This document shows, piece by piece, positions 27,897 to 36,040 of a stretch of DNA of 64,000 bases (its first letter is position 1; each line of letters starts with the position of its first letter). The notes under the pieces are model-generated. The model had not been told where the DNA came from. It ran no database searches and was given only the letters and a program-made list of their open reading frames with translations. The DNA lies in contig NZ_JBHRUG010000031.1 in the NCBI RefSeq assembly GCF_042646605.1, forward strand, positions 479,241 to 543,240. Reading direction: 5' to 3'. This DNA is from Litchfieldella rifensis (GTDB lineage Bacteria; Pseudomonadota; Gammaproteobacteria; Pseudomonadales; Halomonadaceae). Both the position numbers and the translations under genes were made by a program.

Positions 27897-29098
27897 GTCT
27901 CACCTCGCGCAGGAGGATATCCCGCATTGTCAAGTACAGGAGTCGCATCGGACTCTCCTGACATCCCCAGGAAGGGCGCGCAGCACTGCCAGTCATGCGC
28001 ATTCTCCTGGCGAAAGAACCGATGCGGCGGCCGGACATGGGAGCGAAAATAGGCATAGCAGTCGCGCATGATGCGTACTTCGCTATGACCCGATTGCCAG
28101 TAATCTTGATGGGGCTCAAAGACATCGAACGCTACCGCGTCCCCAAAGATGGCATAGCAACTCTGATAGGCACTGGAATATAGCGTCGCCACCCTGGCCG
28201 GAGGTAGCGGTTGGCGGACCAGTTCCAACTCGATCGGCCCCGAACGACTGACGACCTCCATTCCCGTAGCACTGGCCAGCCTGGCAAGGTTATCCCGGCA
28301 CTCACGAGGATGGGGCCAGTACAGTACGCGCTGCTCGGCATAAGTGCCGCTCCGTATGCTTTGCACGAGTTCCAGGTAGGCGGATAACGATGTCACGCCA
28401 AACTCGACCAGGGGCTGGCCAAGAAACCAGATATCTCGTGCGGCACCTCCCCCCGGTGAGCGCTTCATCACATACGAGCGCAGATAATCATAAGTATTGT
28501 GCAGAGTTCTTGTTCCTGGTCGCACATCAGCATAAGCCGTGAACTGCCAGGCGTTATCGAGAAGGGGTCGACGAATGCCCAGCAAACGTCGGCGTAGCCA
28601 CTTGCTTCGTGAGCGATCTGCAAATCCCGAAAGCGTGGACGTACCATCGTCACAGATCAGCAGCTCCTGCCCACCTCCCTGTGAGGCAAAGTCCAGGTGC
28701 AAGACCTCGTTGGGGTTGCCGATGACCAAGAGTTCTGACGTAGGCCACCGCACCAACATCTGCGCTATTCGACGATGAGTCGCGACATCTGCCAGCACAT
28801 CGGCCAAGCAACGTAGCAACAGGCTCAGTCGCACATGGGGCAGCAATCTACCGGCCTTTACGGTATCGATACGGGTCCAGTTCGCGAAGCCAGGCAGATC
28901 AACGAAGTCCCGGAGCCTATAATGCTGTTCGAGGATCACCAAATAACGTTCCCGGCTGCCCAGCAGCTCAACCAGTTCCTTGGCGTTGAGATATTGCAGG
29001 GGTGTCGACACCATGACATGGCAACGCCGTCCATGAAGGTCAGCGGTCGTCTGCTGGCGGGCATGGTCGCCGACAGCAAGCCGCGTCTCACGCTTCAT
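27893..29098 (-). CDS. bacterial sialyltransferase-like enzyme (nonulosonic acid transferase)
   Basis: 401 residues from the ATG at 29098, which overlaps the preceding stop by ATGA; the frame begins earlier at 29128. HVMVSTPLQYLNAKELVELL at the N-terminus resembles the opening of capsular sialyl- and polysialyltransferases. Three sialyltransferase motifs can be seen: the D/E-D/E-G motif in ELLICDDGTSTLSG near residue 150, the HP motif in VLYWPHPRECRDNL near residue 265, and the serine pair in VATLYSSAYQSC near residue 310. Such enzymes move a nonulosonic acid from its CMP donor to a glycan. The operon carries a CMP-nonulosonate pathway, so it is the natural user of that donor. Overall similarity is low, so this is an assignment by motif and context. 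Confidence 0.7.
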   Translation of the reverse strand: MKRETRLAVGDHARQQTTADLHGRRCHVMVSTPLQYLNAKELVELLGSRERYLVILEQHYRLRDFVDLPGFANWTRIDTVKAGRLLPHVRLSLLLRCLADVLADVATHRRIAQMLVRWPTSELLVIGNPNEVLHLDFASQGGGQELLICDDGTSTLSGFADRSRSKWLRRRLLGIRRPLLDNAWQFTAYADVRPGTRTLHNTYDYLRSYVMKRSPGGGAARDIWFLGQPLVEFGVTSLSAYLELVQSIRSGTYAEQRVLYWPHPRECRDNLARLASATGMEVVSRSGPIELELVRQPLPPARVATLYSSAYQSCYAIFGDAVAFDVFEPHQDYWQSGHSEVRIMRDCYAYFRSHVRPPHRFFRQENAHDWQCCAPFLGMSGESDATPVLDNAGYPPARGET

Positions 29099-30402
29099 GA
29101 CAGTGCCACCAAGCCCCTGGCGGCCCATTTCCCCAGGTAATCCTCGACCACGGAGATCGGCAGGCCGACACGTTCCGCCAGCAGGGCGACACTCGTTGGT
29201 CTGGAAAGCGTAGGAATGAGCTCCATCAGCTGCCGCATGCGACGGCGTTGGTCGTCGGGGATATCGCCAAAGGCCACCTGCCCTGGGTCGATGTAGAGGT
29301 CGTAGTCCGGATGCGATAGACAGATGTTGCCGATAAAACGCTTGCTGACAATGGCACTCGACTCGAGTGTCTCGATGGCCTGCAACAAGACCTGCAGCGC
29401 CCCGTCGAGGCGTTCGGGGCGCATCAGGGCCAAGTTGTCGCGATCGCTGTGGTATTCCGGATAGGGATAGCGTGACAGCGAAGCCATTGGAATACCGTAA
29501 GCCTCCCAGATATATTCGTCATTGATCAGGGCACTGGCAAACTCGCCGGTGTGATGTTGGCAACCGCCTTGTTGCAAGGCGCCGGCCAGGGCCAGCTCGA
29601 TATTCGACTGCTGCTGGCGCGAGAACTGGAGAGCCAGTTCGGTGGGTGAACCCAGCATTTCCAACATGACACCTTCCAGCAAGCATTCCCTTTCCTGCTG
29701 CGGGAGGTGGCCGAGATAATATTCGTTGCCGATGATCCCCGGCGCCAACACAAGCCGATAACTGAAGTGGGTCTGTGGCCGGTTCTGCAACGCCTTGAAC
29801 AGGGCGACTCCCACCGCCACTCCCGAGAGGCCGTCATTCGCCACGCCCGGATGGTCCAGGTTGGCACCGAAAACGATGGTATCAGTCGAGCGCCCTTGAA
29901 GAGAGTAGTCGAGCACGCGCAGCATACCCGGTGCTTCTGTGGTTTCGATCACCACCTCGTAGTCACCTTCGTCAAGAGAGTCGTAAAAGGTTTGCGGCAC
30001 ACAAAATCCCCAGTCGCGCCGCCAGCTACGAAACATCTGACGAAAGTGGAAGGGAATGATATCGGGATCGCGGTGATCGTAGTGCAGATGACGGCGTAGC
30101 TCTTCCCGGTTCACAGTGCCCCGGAAGGGGGAGGAAAGCGCCATGACCGCCAAGGGGTGCCGTCGACCGTCGTAAATCCTGCGTCCGCCGTGATAGATGG
30201 CGGCCACCTTGACGTCCCATTTCGGCGGGATCAACCATCCGTTGTAATGATCCTCCGATGAATAGCTCAGCGCCCTGAACGGTAGCCGCGACATCATGTA
30301 CTCAACGGTATGGTCATAGTCGCTCGAGCAGACTACCCGGTTAAGCGGAGTCAGATCCGCCAGGATCTCCATCATGTCGTTGGTGACAGTATCTCGTGTC
30401 AT
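29095..30402 (-). CDS. M28-like aminopeptidase-fold protein (DUF4910 type) with C-terminal winged helix
   Basis: 435 residues. DTIVFGANLDHPGVANDGLSG near residue 180 matches the metal-binding core of the DUF4910/DUF2172 group (usually AHLCHPxxANDNxSG), but the first histidine is asparagine here. Other ligand candidates are ECLLEGVMLEMLGS and the EYHSDRDN segment near residue 340. The last 70 residues (SVALLAERVGLPISVVEDYL) look like a winged helix. Proteins of this family recur in nonulosonate and amino sugar loci, but their substrate is not known. A role in removing an aminoacyl or acyl group from a sugar is possible. Coupled by ATGA on both sides. Confidence 0.72.
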   Translation of the reverse strand: MTRDTVTNDMMEILADLTPLNRVVCSSDYDHTVEYMMSRLPFRALSYSSEDHYNGWLIPPKWDVKVAAIYHGGRRIYDGRRHPLAVMALSSPFRGTVNREELRRHLHYDHRDPDIIPFHFRQMFRSWRRDWGFCVPQTFYDSLDEGDYEVVIETTEAPGMLRVLDYSLQGRSTDTIVFGANLDHPGVANDGLSGVAVGVALFKALQNRPQTHFSYRLVLAPGIIGNEYYLGHLPQQERECLLEGVMLEMLGSPTELALQFSRQQQSNIELALAGALQQGGCQHHTGEFASALINDEYIWEAYGIPMASLSRYPYPEYHSDRDNLALMRPERLDGALQVLLQAIETLESSAIVSKRFIGNICLSHPDYDLYIDPGQVAFGDIPDDQRRRMRQLMELIPTLSRPTSVALLAERVGLPISVVEDYLGKWAARGLVALS

Positions 30403-31421
30403 GACGTCTCCCGGGACACCGCATCGAATAAGGGTTCACGGCCCTGTCCCCCGAAGTCCATCGGCGGCGGCGCCTCCACATCTGTCGGCAGGTCATTGGT
30501 GTCGATACGAGGCAGGATCAGGGGATCATTCGCCGTCAGGTCTGCCAGTGCCACTTCGGTCGTCAGGCCAAGCGCGCACCCTCGCGCCCGCAGGATACTC
30601 AGCAGCGAGTCATCATAGCCGCCGTAGGGGTAACACATGACCCAGTCATCCCGGCATGCCCCGAGCACTTCGAGAAAACGCAGTCCTCGCTCGACTTCCT
30701 CGATCTGATGTGCGGGACTCAGGCTGTTCAGCCAGTAGTGCTGATCGCCATGGCTGCCAATGAACATGCCGGCCTCCAGCAGATGGCGCAACTGTCCCTC
30801 ACTCATGTACAGCTCTTCGGCAAAGGCCTTCTCATCACTGGTGACATATTGGCTGAACAGACGCTCGGTCAGCTGCTGACGGAAATCCTCGGGCAGTTCT
30901 CGTTGCAGTGCCCGCTTGACGAATGTGGTGGGCGGATCGTCATAACGGCTATCGCTGGAAAGCCCCGAAAAATAGACGTGGTTGGGCTCAAGACCATAAT
31001 GAACCCTGGCTTCATCCATGGCGGAGAAGATGAAATCCACCAGGACGCCAGGATCCTCGACGCTCGCCAATATGAAGTGAATCTTGTTGACGTCCAGGAC
31101 CCGTCGCTCGAGCACCGCACAGGCCGGGGGGAAAAAGCTGCCCTGCAGGCCACGCTGCGTCAGCAATGGCAGCACATGGTCATGATGATCCCGGTAGCCA
31201 TCATCGAACGTCAGCAGCAAGGGATGTGCAGGCAAGGCGTCCCTTGCGTCCCGCGAGGCAGCGATCACCTGCTCCATGCTGACGACCCGGTAGTGGCGTT
31301 GAATATAATCGAGCTGCCCACGAAAATGCTCTAGCTCCAATGCTTTCAGGCGAGGATACCGGGACGCCTCGAGCGGCCGCACATAGTGGTACATGACAAT
31401 GGTAAGACGATTGGGCATCAC
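30399..31421 (-). CDS. polysaccharide deacetylase (NodB homology domain)
   Basis: 340 residues. TIVMYHYVRPLEASRYPRLK at the N-terminus, LLLTFDDGYRDHHDHVLPLL near residue 70 (catalytic DD), GSFFPPA, and GMFIGSHGDQHYWLNSLSP near residue 215 (HxxxH) identify the NodB fold. WVMCYPYGGYDDSLLSIL is the later conserved strand. The gene lies in the run of translationally coupled genes of the nonulosonate module and is paralogous to 24640-25677. Likely substrate: an N-acyl sugar precursor of the block 2 glycan. No signal peptide is seen. Confidence 0.9.
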   Translation of the reverse strand: MMPNRLTIVMYHYVRPLEASRYPRLKALELEHFRGQLDYIQRHYRVVSMEQVIAASRDARDALPAHPLLLTFDDGYRDHHDHVLPLLTQRGLQGSFFPPACAVLERRVLDVNKIHFILASVEDPGVLVDFIFSAMDEARVHYGLEPNHVYFSGLSSDSRYDDPPTTFVKRALQRELPEDFRQQLTERLFSQYVTSDEKAFAEELYMSEGQLRHLLEAGMFIGSHGDQHYWLNSLSPAHQIEEVERGLRFLEVLGACRDDWVMCYPYGGYDDSLLSILRARGCALGLTTEVALADLTANDPLILPRIDTNDLPTDVEAPPPMDFGGQGREPLFDAVSRETS

Positions 31422-31445
31422 AGAATCCTTTCACTCAGGTGTTCG

Positions 31446-32270
31446 TTACCAGGCACTCAGGCCGCCGTCGACATACAGGTTCTGTCCCGTGACATAGCGC
31501 GAGGCATCCGATGCCAGATAGATCAAGGCGCCAACCAGGTCATCGGCATTGCCCATGCGCCCCAAGGGAACCCGCTGCGAATAACGGTCCACGAACTCAC
31601 GGTTCTGACCGCTCTGCACCCCTCCCGGCACCAGCGTATTGACGCGAATGCCATGCTCCGCCCACAGGGTGGCCAGGTAGCGCGCCAGGCCTGCCACGCC
31701 AGCCTTGGAGGCGGCATAGACCGGAGGGGTATTGATCGCCAGCCCCAAGTATTCTGAACCCTGGTAAATGCGCGCATCCGCACCCAAATGGCCATAGATC
31801 GAGCCGGTATGAATGATACTGCCTCCCCTGCCCTGCTCGATCATTCGACGCCCGACCGCACGCGAGACGAGGAACACACCATCGAGATTGACGGCCATGA
31901 TCTTGCGCCATTCGGCGAGCGAATAGTCCTCGGCCGGCGCAAAGAACGCCGCCAGGTTATCGGATTTGCTGGCGGCATTGTTATGCAGCACATCGATGGA
32001 TCCGAAGCGCTCCATGGCCCTGTCGACGAGTGCCTCCACGGAGGCCTCACTGGTGACATCACACTCCCACCCTTCACAGGGTATGCCTGAAATCTCGGTG
32101 ATCTCCCTGGCATAATGCCGGGCGCCCTCGCCATCCAGATCGGCCACGACGACATGGGCACCGAACGCTGCCAGCGCCTCGCAGAAGGCACGTCCCAGAA
32201 TGCCGAGCCCACCGGTGACGATGGCGGTGCGACCGGTGAGATCGAAGAGATTGCGATAGTCACGGCTCAT
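31446..32270 (-). CDS. short-chain dehydrogenase/reductase
   Basis: About 274 residues from the ATG at 32270, which overlaps the pyruvyltransferase stop by ATGA; the longer frame at 32351 lies inside that gene. GRTAIVTGGLGILGRAF is the NAD(P) loop, HNNAASKSDN the NAG-like motif, and VYAASKAGVAGLARYLATLW the catalytic YxxxK. The C-terminus is RYVTGQNLYVDGGLSAW. It is paralogous to the SDR at 34496-35293. PtmA in Campylobacter legionaminic acid loci belongs to this group, but its reaction is unsettled. Probably a ketosugar or sugar-alcohol redox step. Confidence 0.88.
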   Translation of the reverse strand: MSRDYRNLFDLTGRTAIVTGGLGILGRAFCEALAAFGAHVVVADLDGEGARHYAREITEISGIPCEGWECDVTSEASVEALVDRAMERFGSIDVLHNNAASKSDNLAAFFAPAEDYSLAEWRKIMAVNLDGVFLVSRAVGRRMIEQGRGGSIIHTGSIYGHLGADARIYQGSEYLGLAINTPPVYAASKAGVAGLARYLATLWAEHGIRVNTLVPGGVQSGQNREFVDRYSQRVPLGRMGNADDLVGALIYLASDASRYVTGQNLYVDGGLSAW

Positions 32271-33595
32271 GGGAACTCCGGGCCTGGCGTTGATCGGGAA
32301 ATAGCCATTTTCTCGACGCAGTTGACATTGAGCCACGCGCGCCGGGCACATTCGCGCGCCCCGTCACTCAGAACAGCGCGCAGTCGATCTCCCTGTTCGA
32401 GACAGTCCCTCACCCGGGCGGCTATCTGTGGTGCCTGTGTCGCCAGCTCGAAAGGATCGAAGGGCGTGCCAGGCTGACCGCTGTCATGCAGGAAGGCCTG
32501 CATCTTTGGCGTGTAGGCGCCCAGTGCGACGACGGGGGTGCCCCCCGCGTGGGCAAAGATGGCGGAGTGCCAACGCCCACCTATATATACCCCGGCATTA
32601 CCGATGACATCGATGGCCTGCTGAAACGGGGAAGACATACCGATCAGGGGAAGCCCGAGCTCGTTTTTCACGGCCTGAAAGATATGTTCGTCCTGCCAGG
32701 AAGCGGCAACCAGAACGACCTGGTCACACTCGGCCAACAAGCGCCGGCATAGCTCCACGTATCCTGCCACGGGCTTGACTTGCGTCTCGCCGCGGCGCAG
32801 GTAACTCGAACTGCCACCGACACAGACATAGGGTCGACTGGGCTCGAATTCCTCCACACGCGATGACCAGCTCTCGACAGATGCGGGTACATAGAGGTAG
32901 GCGGCATCGGCTCCGGTCGTCGAGGAACAGAACTCGGAGCAAGCCAGAGCCGAGTCGGTTTCGCGAAAGACCACCTCATCCAACAGGGGGTATACGTGGC
33001 GGGCGATACGATTGAGGTTCGGGTGGCGAAGATCGGCACTGTGGTTGACCATCACCGTTCCCCTGCCCAGATAGTGCTTGGCCAGATACGCAATGAAGAA
33101 CAACATGCGACTGTGACGTATGTTGCCGTAGATGCAGCCCTCCCCATTGATAACGACCAAGTCACTGCTCCCGAGGGCCTCACGAATGTCTCCCAACGCC
33201 TTATGCTGCATGACACGAAGGGCTTGACGATCGAAATCCTCCCAGGAGGCGGGCACCACGTCCGGCAATTGCTGCGCCAGACGGTTGAAAAAGGCACTAT
33301 TCAAACGCCTGGACATCGGCCATGTAGAGAGCCACCGGTCGCAATGGCCCCCGAGATAAGCGATAGCTGGGTAGTCTTTGCTCTGCTTTTCATCCAGTCG
33401 TGAGGCTGGTAATGTCCGCTCCACGTTACCACCCGCGTTGTGAAGTAGCTTGCACAGCGCTATCGATGTCGCTTGTGCTCCCCAGTTGCGGGTATTCGCG
33501 TTGTCATTCACTAGACAGACCTTCACACTTGGCACTTGAGTGCGTGGTGAAGAAGCATCATGGATGGGCTGCGTGGAAGCTCGTTCATGCTGCAT
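32267..33595 (-). CDS. polysaccharide pyruvyl transferase family protein
   Basis: About 442 residues from the ATG at 33595; a start at 33640 is possible but lies deeper in the preceding gene. VKVCLVNDNANTRNWGAQAT near the N-terminus and VYIGGRWHSAIFAHAGGTPV near residue 355 are the two landmarks of PF04230. Members transfer pyruvate from PEP to form a ketal on a sugar; distant relatives have other functions. Pyruvate ketals add negative charge to exopolysaccharides, in line with an acidic block 2 product. It overlaps the Gfo/Idh/MocA gene by 11 bp and the SDR by ATGA. Confidence 0.85.
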   Translation of the reverse strand: MQHERASTQPIHDASSPRTQVPSVKVCLVNDNANTRNWGAQATSIALCKLLHNAGGNVERTLPASRLDEKQSKDYPAIAYLGGHCDRWLSTWPMSRRLNSAFFNRLAQQLPDVVPASWEDFDRQALRVMQHKALGDIREALGSSDLVVINGEGCIYGNIRHSRMLFFIAYLAKHYLGRGTVMVNHSADLRHPNLNRIARHVYPLLDEVVFRETDSALACSEFCSSTTGADAAYLYVPASVESWSSRVEEFEPSRPYVCVGGSSSYLRRGETQVKPVAGYVELCRRLLAECDQVVLVAASWQDEHIFQAVKNELGLPLIGMSSPFQQAIDVIGNAGVYIGGRWHSAIFAHAGGTPVVALGAYTPKMQAFLHDSGQPGTPFDPFELATQAPQIAARVRDCLEQGDRLRAVLSDGARECARRAWLNVNCVEKMAISRSTPGPEFP

Positions 33596-34502
33596 GAACG
33601 ACGACCTCCCGGCGCAGTCGTATGGCGTCTTGTCCCGCAATCAAGGTCCTGATGACATCCAGGGTGGATAGCGGTCTGATGGGTGGCCGAGCGTCACGGA
33701 TCATGGTCGCGAATGACCAGAGGGCGCGTCGAAACATGGTGAAATTATCGCGGATGCTATGACAGCTGATATGTTCGCTGCCGAACAATTCCACGTTGAA
33801 GATACCAGGTGCCTTTCCCAGCGCATCGATGATCACCGGGGTGCCATCCTCGAGCATGATCAGTAGAGACTCATGCCTCGCAGGTAAGGCACGCACGCTG
33901 ATGGGGCGAGAGGGTGCCAACGACAGAATCGCCTCGAGCAGGTGAATGCCGTATTTCGGCCAATCATTGAGGATAATGCCGCGGATAAGTTTCAGCTCAC
34001 CATAACTGGCAAGCCCCTTACGCAGCTCATCCAGCTCCATGGCGTAGCGCATCGCCGAGCAGGACATCAGTAGTCCTTGTTCCAGATAAGGAACGAAATA
34101 TTCGAGCACTATCCTGTCTAGCGTCAGCGGCTTGTCGATGAAGACAGGAATCCCCGCCTCAAGAAATGGGCGTGCAAGGGACCAGTGACTTTCGGCATCG
34201 TCTCGAGCGATGATCAGCGCGTGCACTTCCCCCAGCATGTCGTCGGGGTGGGTTACGGCATAAGCGATATTGGCCGCTCGGCAAAGGGCGCGCGTAATTT
34301 CAGGGTCCTGGGTCCAGGCGTGGGTCACTCTCAAGTCGCCGACACCGAAGTCGGCTGGATGCCGTCGGCTTACATAGGTATGAATAACCGGCCATCCGGC
34401 TTCCCTCAGCCCTGCTTCGGAATAGCCATTGATGATAGCGGAGAAGGAAAAGGGATGTCCGTTACCTTCACTGTGTCCAATCATCCCGACGCGAGTCACC
34501 AT
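33585..34502 (-). CDS. Gfo/Idh/MocA-family oxidoreductase
   Basis: 305 residues. VTRVGMIGHSEGNGHPFSF is an altered N-terminal dinucleotide-binding region. HALIIARDDAESHWSLARPF and AGIPVFIDKPLTLDRI near residue 120 give the family EKP-like motif (here DKP), the lysine being the usual catalytic residue. GIHLLEAILSLAPSRPISVR resembles the DxxxH substrate region. The family oxidises or reduces hydroxyls of sugar nucleotides and inositols. It overlaps the upstream SDR by 7 bp. An alteration of a nonulosonic acid precursor is likely by context, but the substrate is unknown. Confidence 0.82.
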   Translation of the reverse strand: MVTRVGMIGHSEGNGHPFSFSAIINGYSEAGLREAGWPVIHTYVSRRHPADFGVGDLRVTHAWTQDPEITRALCRAANIAYAVTHPDDMLGEVHALIIARDDAESHWSLARPFLEAGIPVFIDKPLTLDRIVLEYFVPYLEQGLLMSCSAMRYAMELDELRKGLASYGELKLIRGIILNDWPKYGIHLLEAILSLAPSRPISVRALPARHESLLIMLEDGTPVIIDALGKAPGIFNVELFGSEHISCHSIRDNFTMFRRALWSFATMIRDARPPIRPLSTLDVIRTLIAGQDAIRLRREVVVHAA

Positions 34503-35293
34503 GTAGCCCAGCCCCCATCCACGCAGATGTTCTGGCCCGTCATGTAGGACCCGGCATCACTACACAGCAGTGCAATCGCCCCTTTCAGTTCATGAGGCTC
34601 TCCCAGACGCCCCAGCGGGACCTTGTCCTTCAGGCGCTGCATGAATGCCTGATTATCCTGAGTAATGGCATGCGGAAATGCACCGGGACTGATGGCATTG
34701 ACGCGAATGGCATCAGGTGACAGGAAGCTTGCCAGATAACGCGTAAATTGCAGCACACCGGCCTTGGCCGCGCCGTAGCTGGGGGGGTTGGCATGGTCGG
34801 TACCCGCATAGAGGCGGTAGTCCGGCGCCACATGTCCATACATGGAGGCGATGTTGACGATGCAACCCGAACGCTCCTTGAGTAACGGATAACAGCGCTT
34901 GACCATGCGGAAGACCGAATTCAAGCTGATGTCGACATCGTAGTACCAGTCATCCTCATCGATGCTATCCCAACTGTTCTTGCGCCCGGACCAGGCATTG
35001 TTGATCAGGATATCCAGGCCACCATATTGTTCCCGAAGCGCTTCCACTCCACGTTCCACCGAAGCTCTGCTGGTAACATCCAGCTCGATACCCCGGTGAT
35101 GTCCTTGCGGCCCTGCGCCATACAGCGCTTCGGCCTGGGACTCGCAACGCTGCCTGTCACGGCTGGCGACCACCACGCTGGCCCCCAGCTCTGCGAGCGC
35201 CTCGCAGATGCTGCTGCCGAGGTAGCCGCCCCCGCCACTGACCAGCGCGATGCGACCGCTGAGATCCAGCAACTCATGCAGTGACTTGTTCAT
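34496..35293 (-). CDS. short-chain dehydrogenase/reductase (PtmA-like)
   Basis: About 265 residues from the ATG at 35293; the longer frame to 35365 lies inside the legF-type gene. GRIALVSGGGGYLGSSICEA is the cofactor loop, LINNAWSGRKNSW the NNA motif, and PSYGAAKAGVLQFTRYLASF the YxxxK site. The end SYMTGQNICVDGGWATW matches the second SDR in this module. In Campylobacter, ptmA next to ptmB (CMP-legionaminate synthase) is the same arrangement: this gene overlaps the CMP-nonulosonate synthetase gene. Its reaction is not established. Confidence 0.88.
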   Translation of the reverse strand: MNKSLHELLDLSGRIALVSGGGGYLGSSICEALAELGASVVVASRDRQRCESQAEALYGAGPQGHHRGIELDVTSRASVERGVEALREQYGGLDILINNAWSGRKNSWDSIDEDDWYYDVDISLNSVFRMVKRCYPLLKERSGCIVNIASMYGHVAPDYRLYAGTDHANPPSYGAAKAGVLQFTRYLASFLSPDAIRVNAISPGAFPHAITQDNQAFMQRLKDKVPLGRLGEPHELKGAIALLCSDAGSYMTGQNICVDGGWATW

Positions 35294-35990
35294 CCTGAAG
35301 CTCCCGCGCAATGAGTTCTGCCATAAGGAAATCTCGTTCGCTATCGATGTCGAGGGAGTAGTCACCGTTAACGATCACGGCACCCACTCGACCGAACAAC
35401 ATGCCGTGAGTGGCCAGCGCAAGCCGATCGCGGCGGAAAGCATAAACATCACCACTGAGCTGGAAGGCTTCGGGCAGTTGCTGGCGGGGTAACCAGGGGA
35501 CGCTGCCTTCGACGAAGGCCCGTGGTGCATCGCCGTCAATGCGCCAGGCACGATGGGGATTCAGATCGGCAGGCTTGAAGGTCGCTACCGAGTCGAGTCC
35601 TTGGAAATGCAGCTGCTGCACACAAGAGAGCACATCCTCCTCCCGACGCAGGGGAGCGGTCGGCTCGAGCAGCAAGCCGTATATGCCTCGCTCGCCTTCT
35701 CGGTCCAGGCGTTGGGAAAGGTCGTGGATGGTATCGATTACCAGTGCCGTATCGGTGGCCAGCTCGGCGCATCGCTCATACACTTCGGCACCGTTTTCTC
35801 GTGCGACCCGAGCAATATCGGTACAATCTGTCGAGACAATGACCCGGTCGATGACATCAATGCGCTTGGCCAAATCCAGTGTCCAGGCAATCAATGGTTT
35901 TCCCAGAATGGGACGAATGTTCTTCTCCGGAACACTCTTGCTCCCTCCTCTGGCTGGAACGATGGCAATGACCCTTTGATTATCGATCAT
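35274..35990 (-). CDS. legF: CMP-nonulosonic acid cytidylyltransferase (NeuA/LegF/PtmB family)
   Basis: 238 residues, normal for single-domain forms. VIAIVPARGGSKSVPEKNIR is the CTP-binding loop of CMP-sugar synthetases. PLIAWTLDLAK, VIVSTDCTDIARVARENGA and LEPTAPLRREEDV are the following family motifs. It activates a nonulosonic acid with CTP to the CMP donor used by sialyltransferase-type enzymes. The LegF symbol is chosen because PtmE- and LegB-like genes are present; PseF- or NeuA-type specificity cannot be excluded. It ends 20 bp inside the downstream SDR and starts 50 bp after ptmE. Confidence 0.88.
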   Translation of the reverse strand: MIDNQRVIAIVPARGGSKSVPEKNIRPILGKPLIAWTLDLAKRIDVIDRVIVSTDCTDIARVARENGAEVYERCAELATDTALVIDTIHDLSQRLDREGERGIYGLLLEPTAPLRREEDVLSCVQQLHFQGLDSVATFKPADLNPHRAWRIDGDAPRAFVEGSVPWLPRQQLPEAFQLSGDVYAFRRDRLALATHGMLFGRVGAVIVNGDYSLDIDSERDFLMAELIARELQDEQVTA

Positions 35991-36040
35991 CTATCAAGTC
36001 CTTGGAAGATTCGGCGAAGTCAGTTTGATATAGCGAAAAT

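Noticed and set aside
29526..29867. Minus-strand frames rich in W, R and S inside the M28-like gene, and similar frames in other GC-rich genes
   Set aside because: These are alternative-frame artefacts of GC-rich coding DNA.
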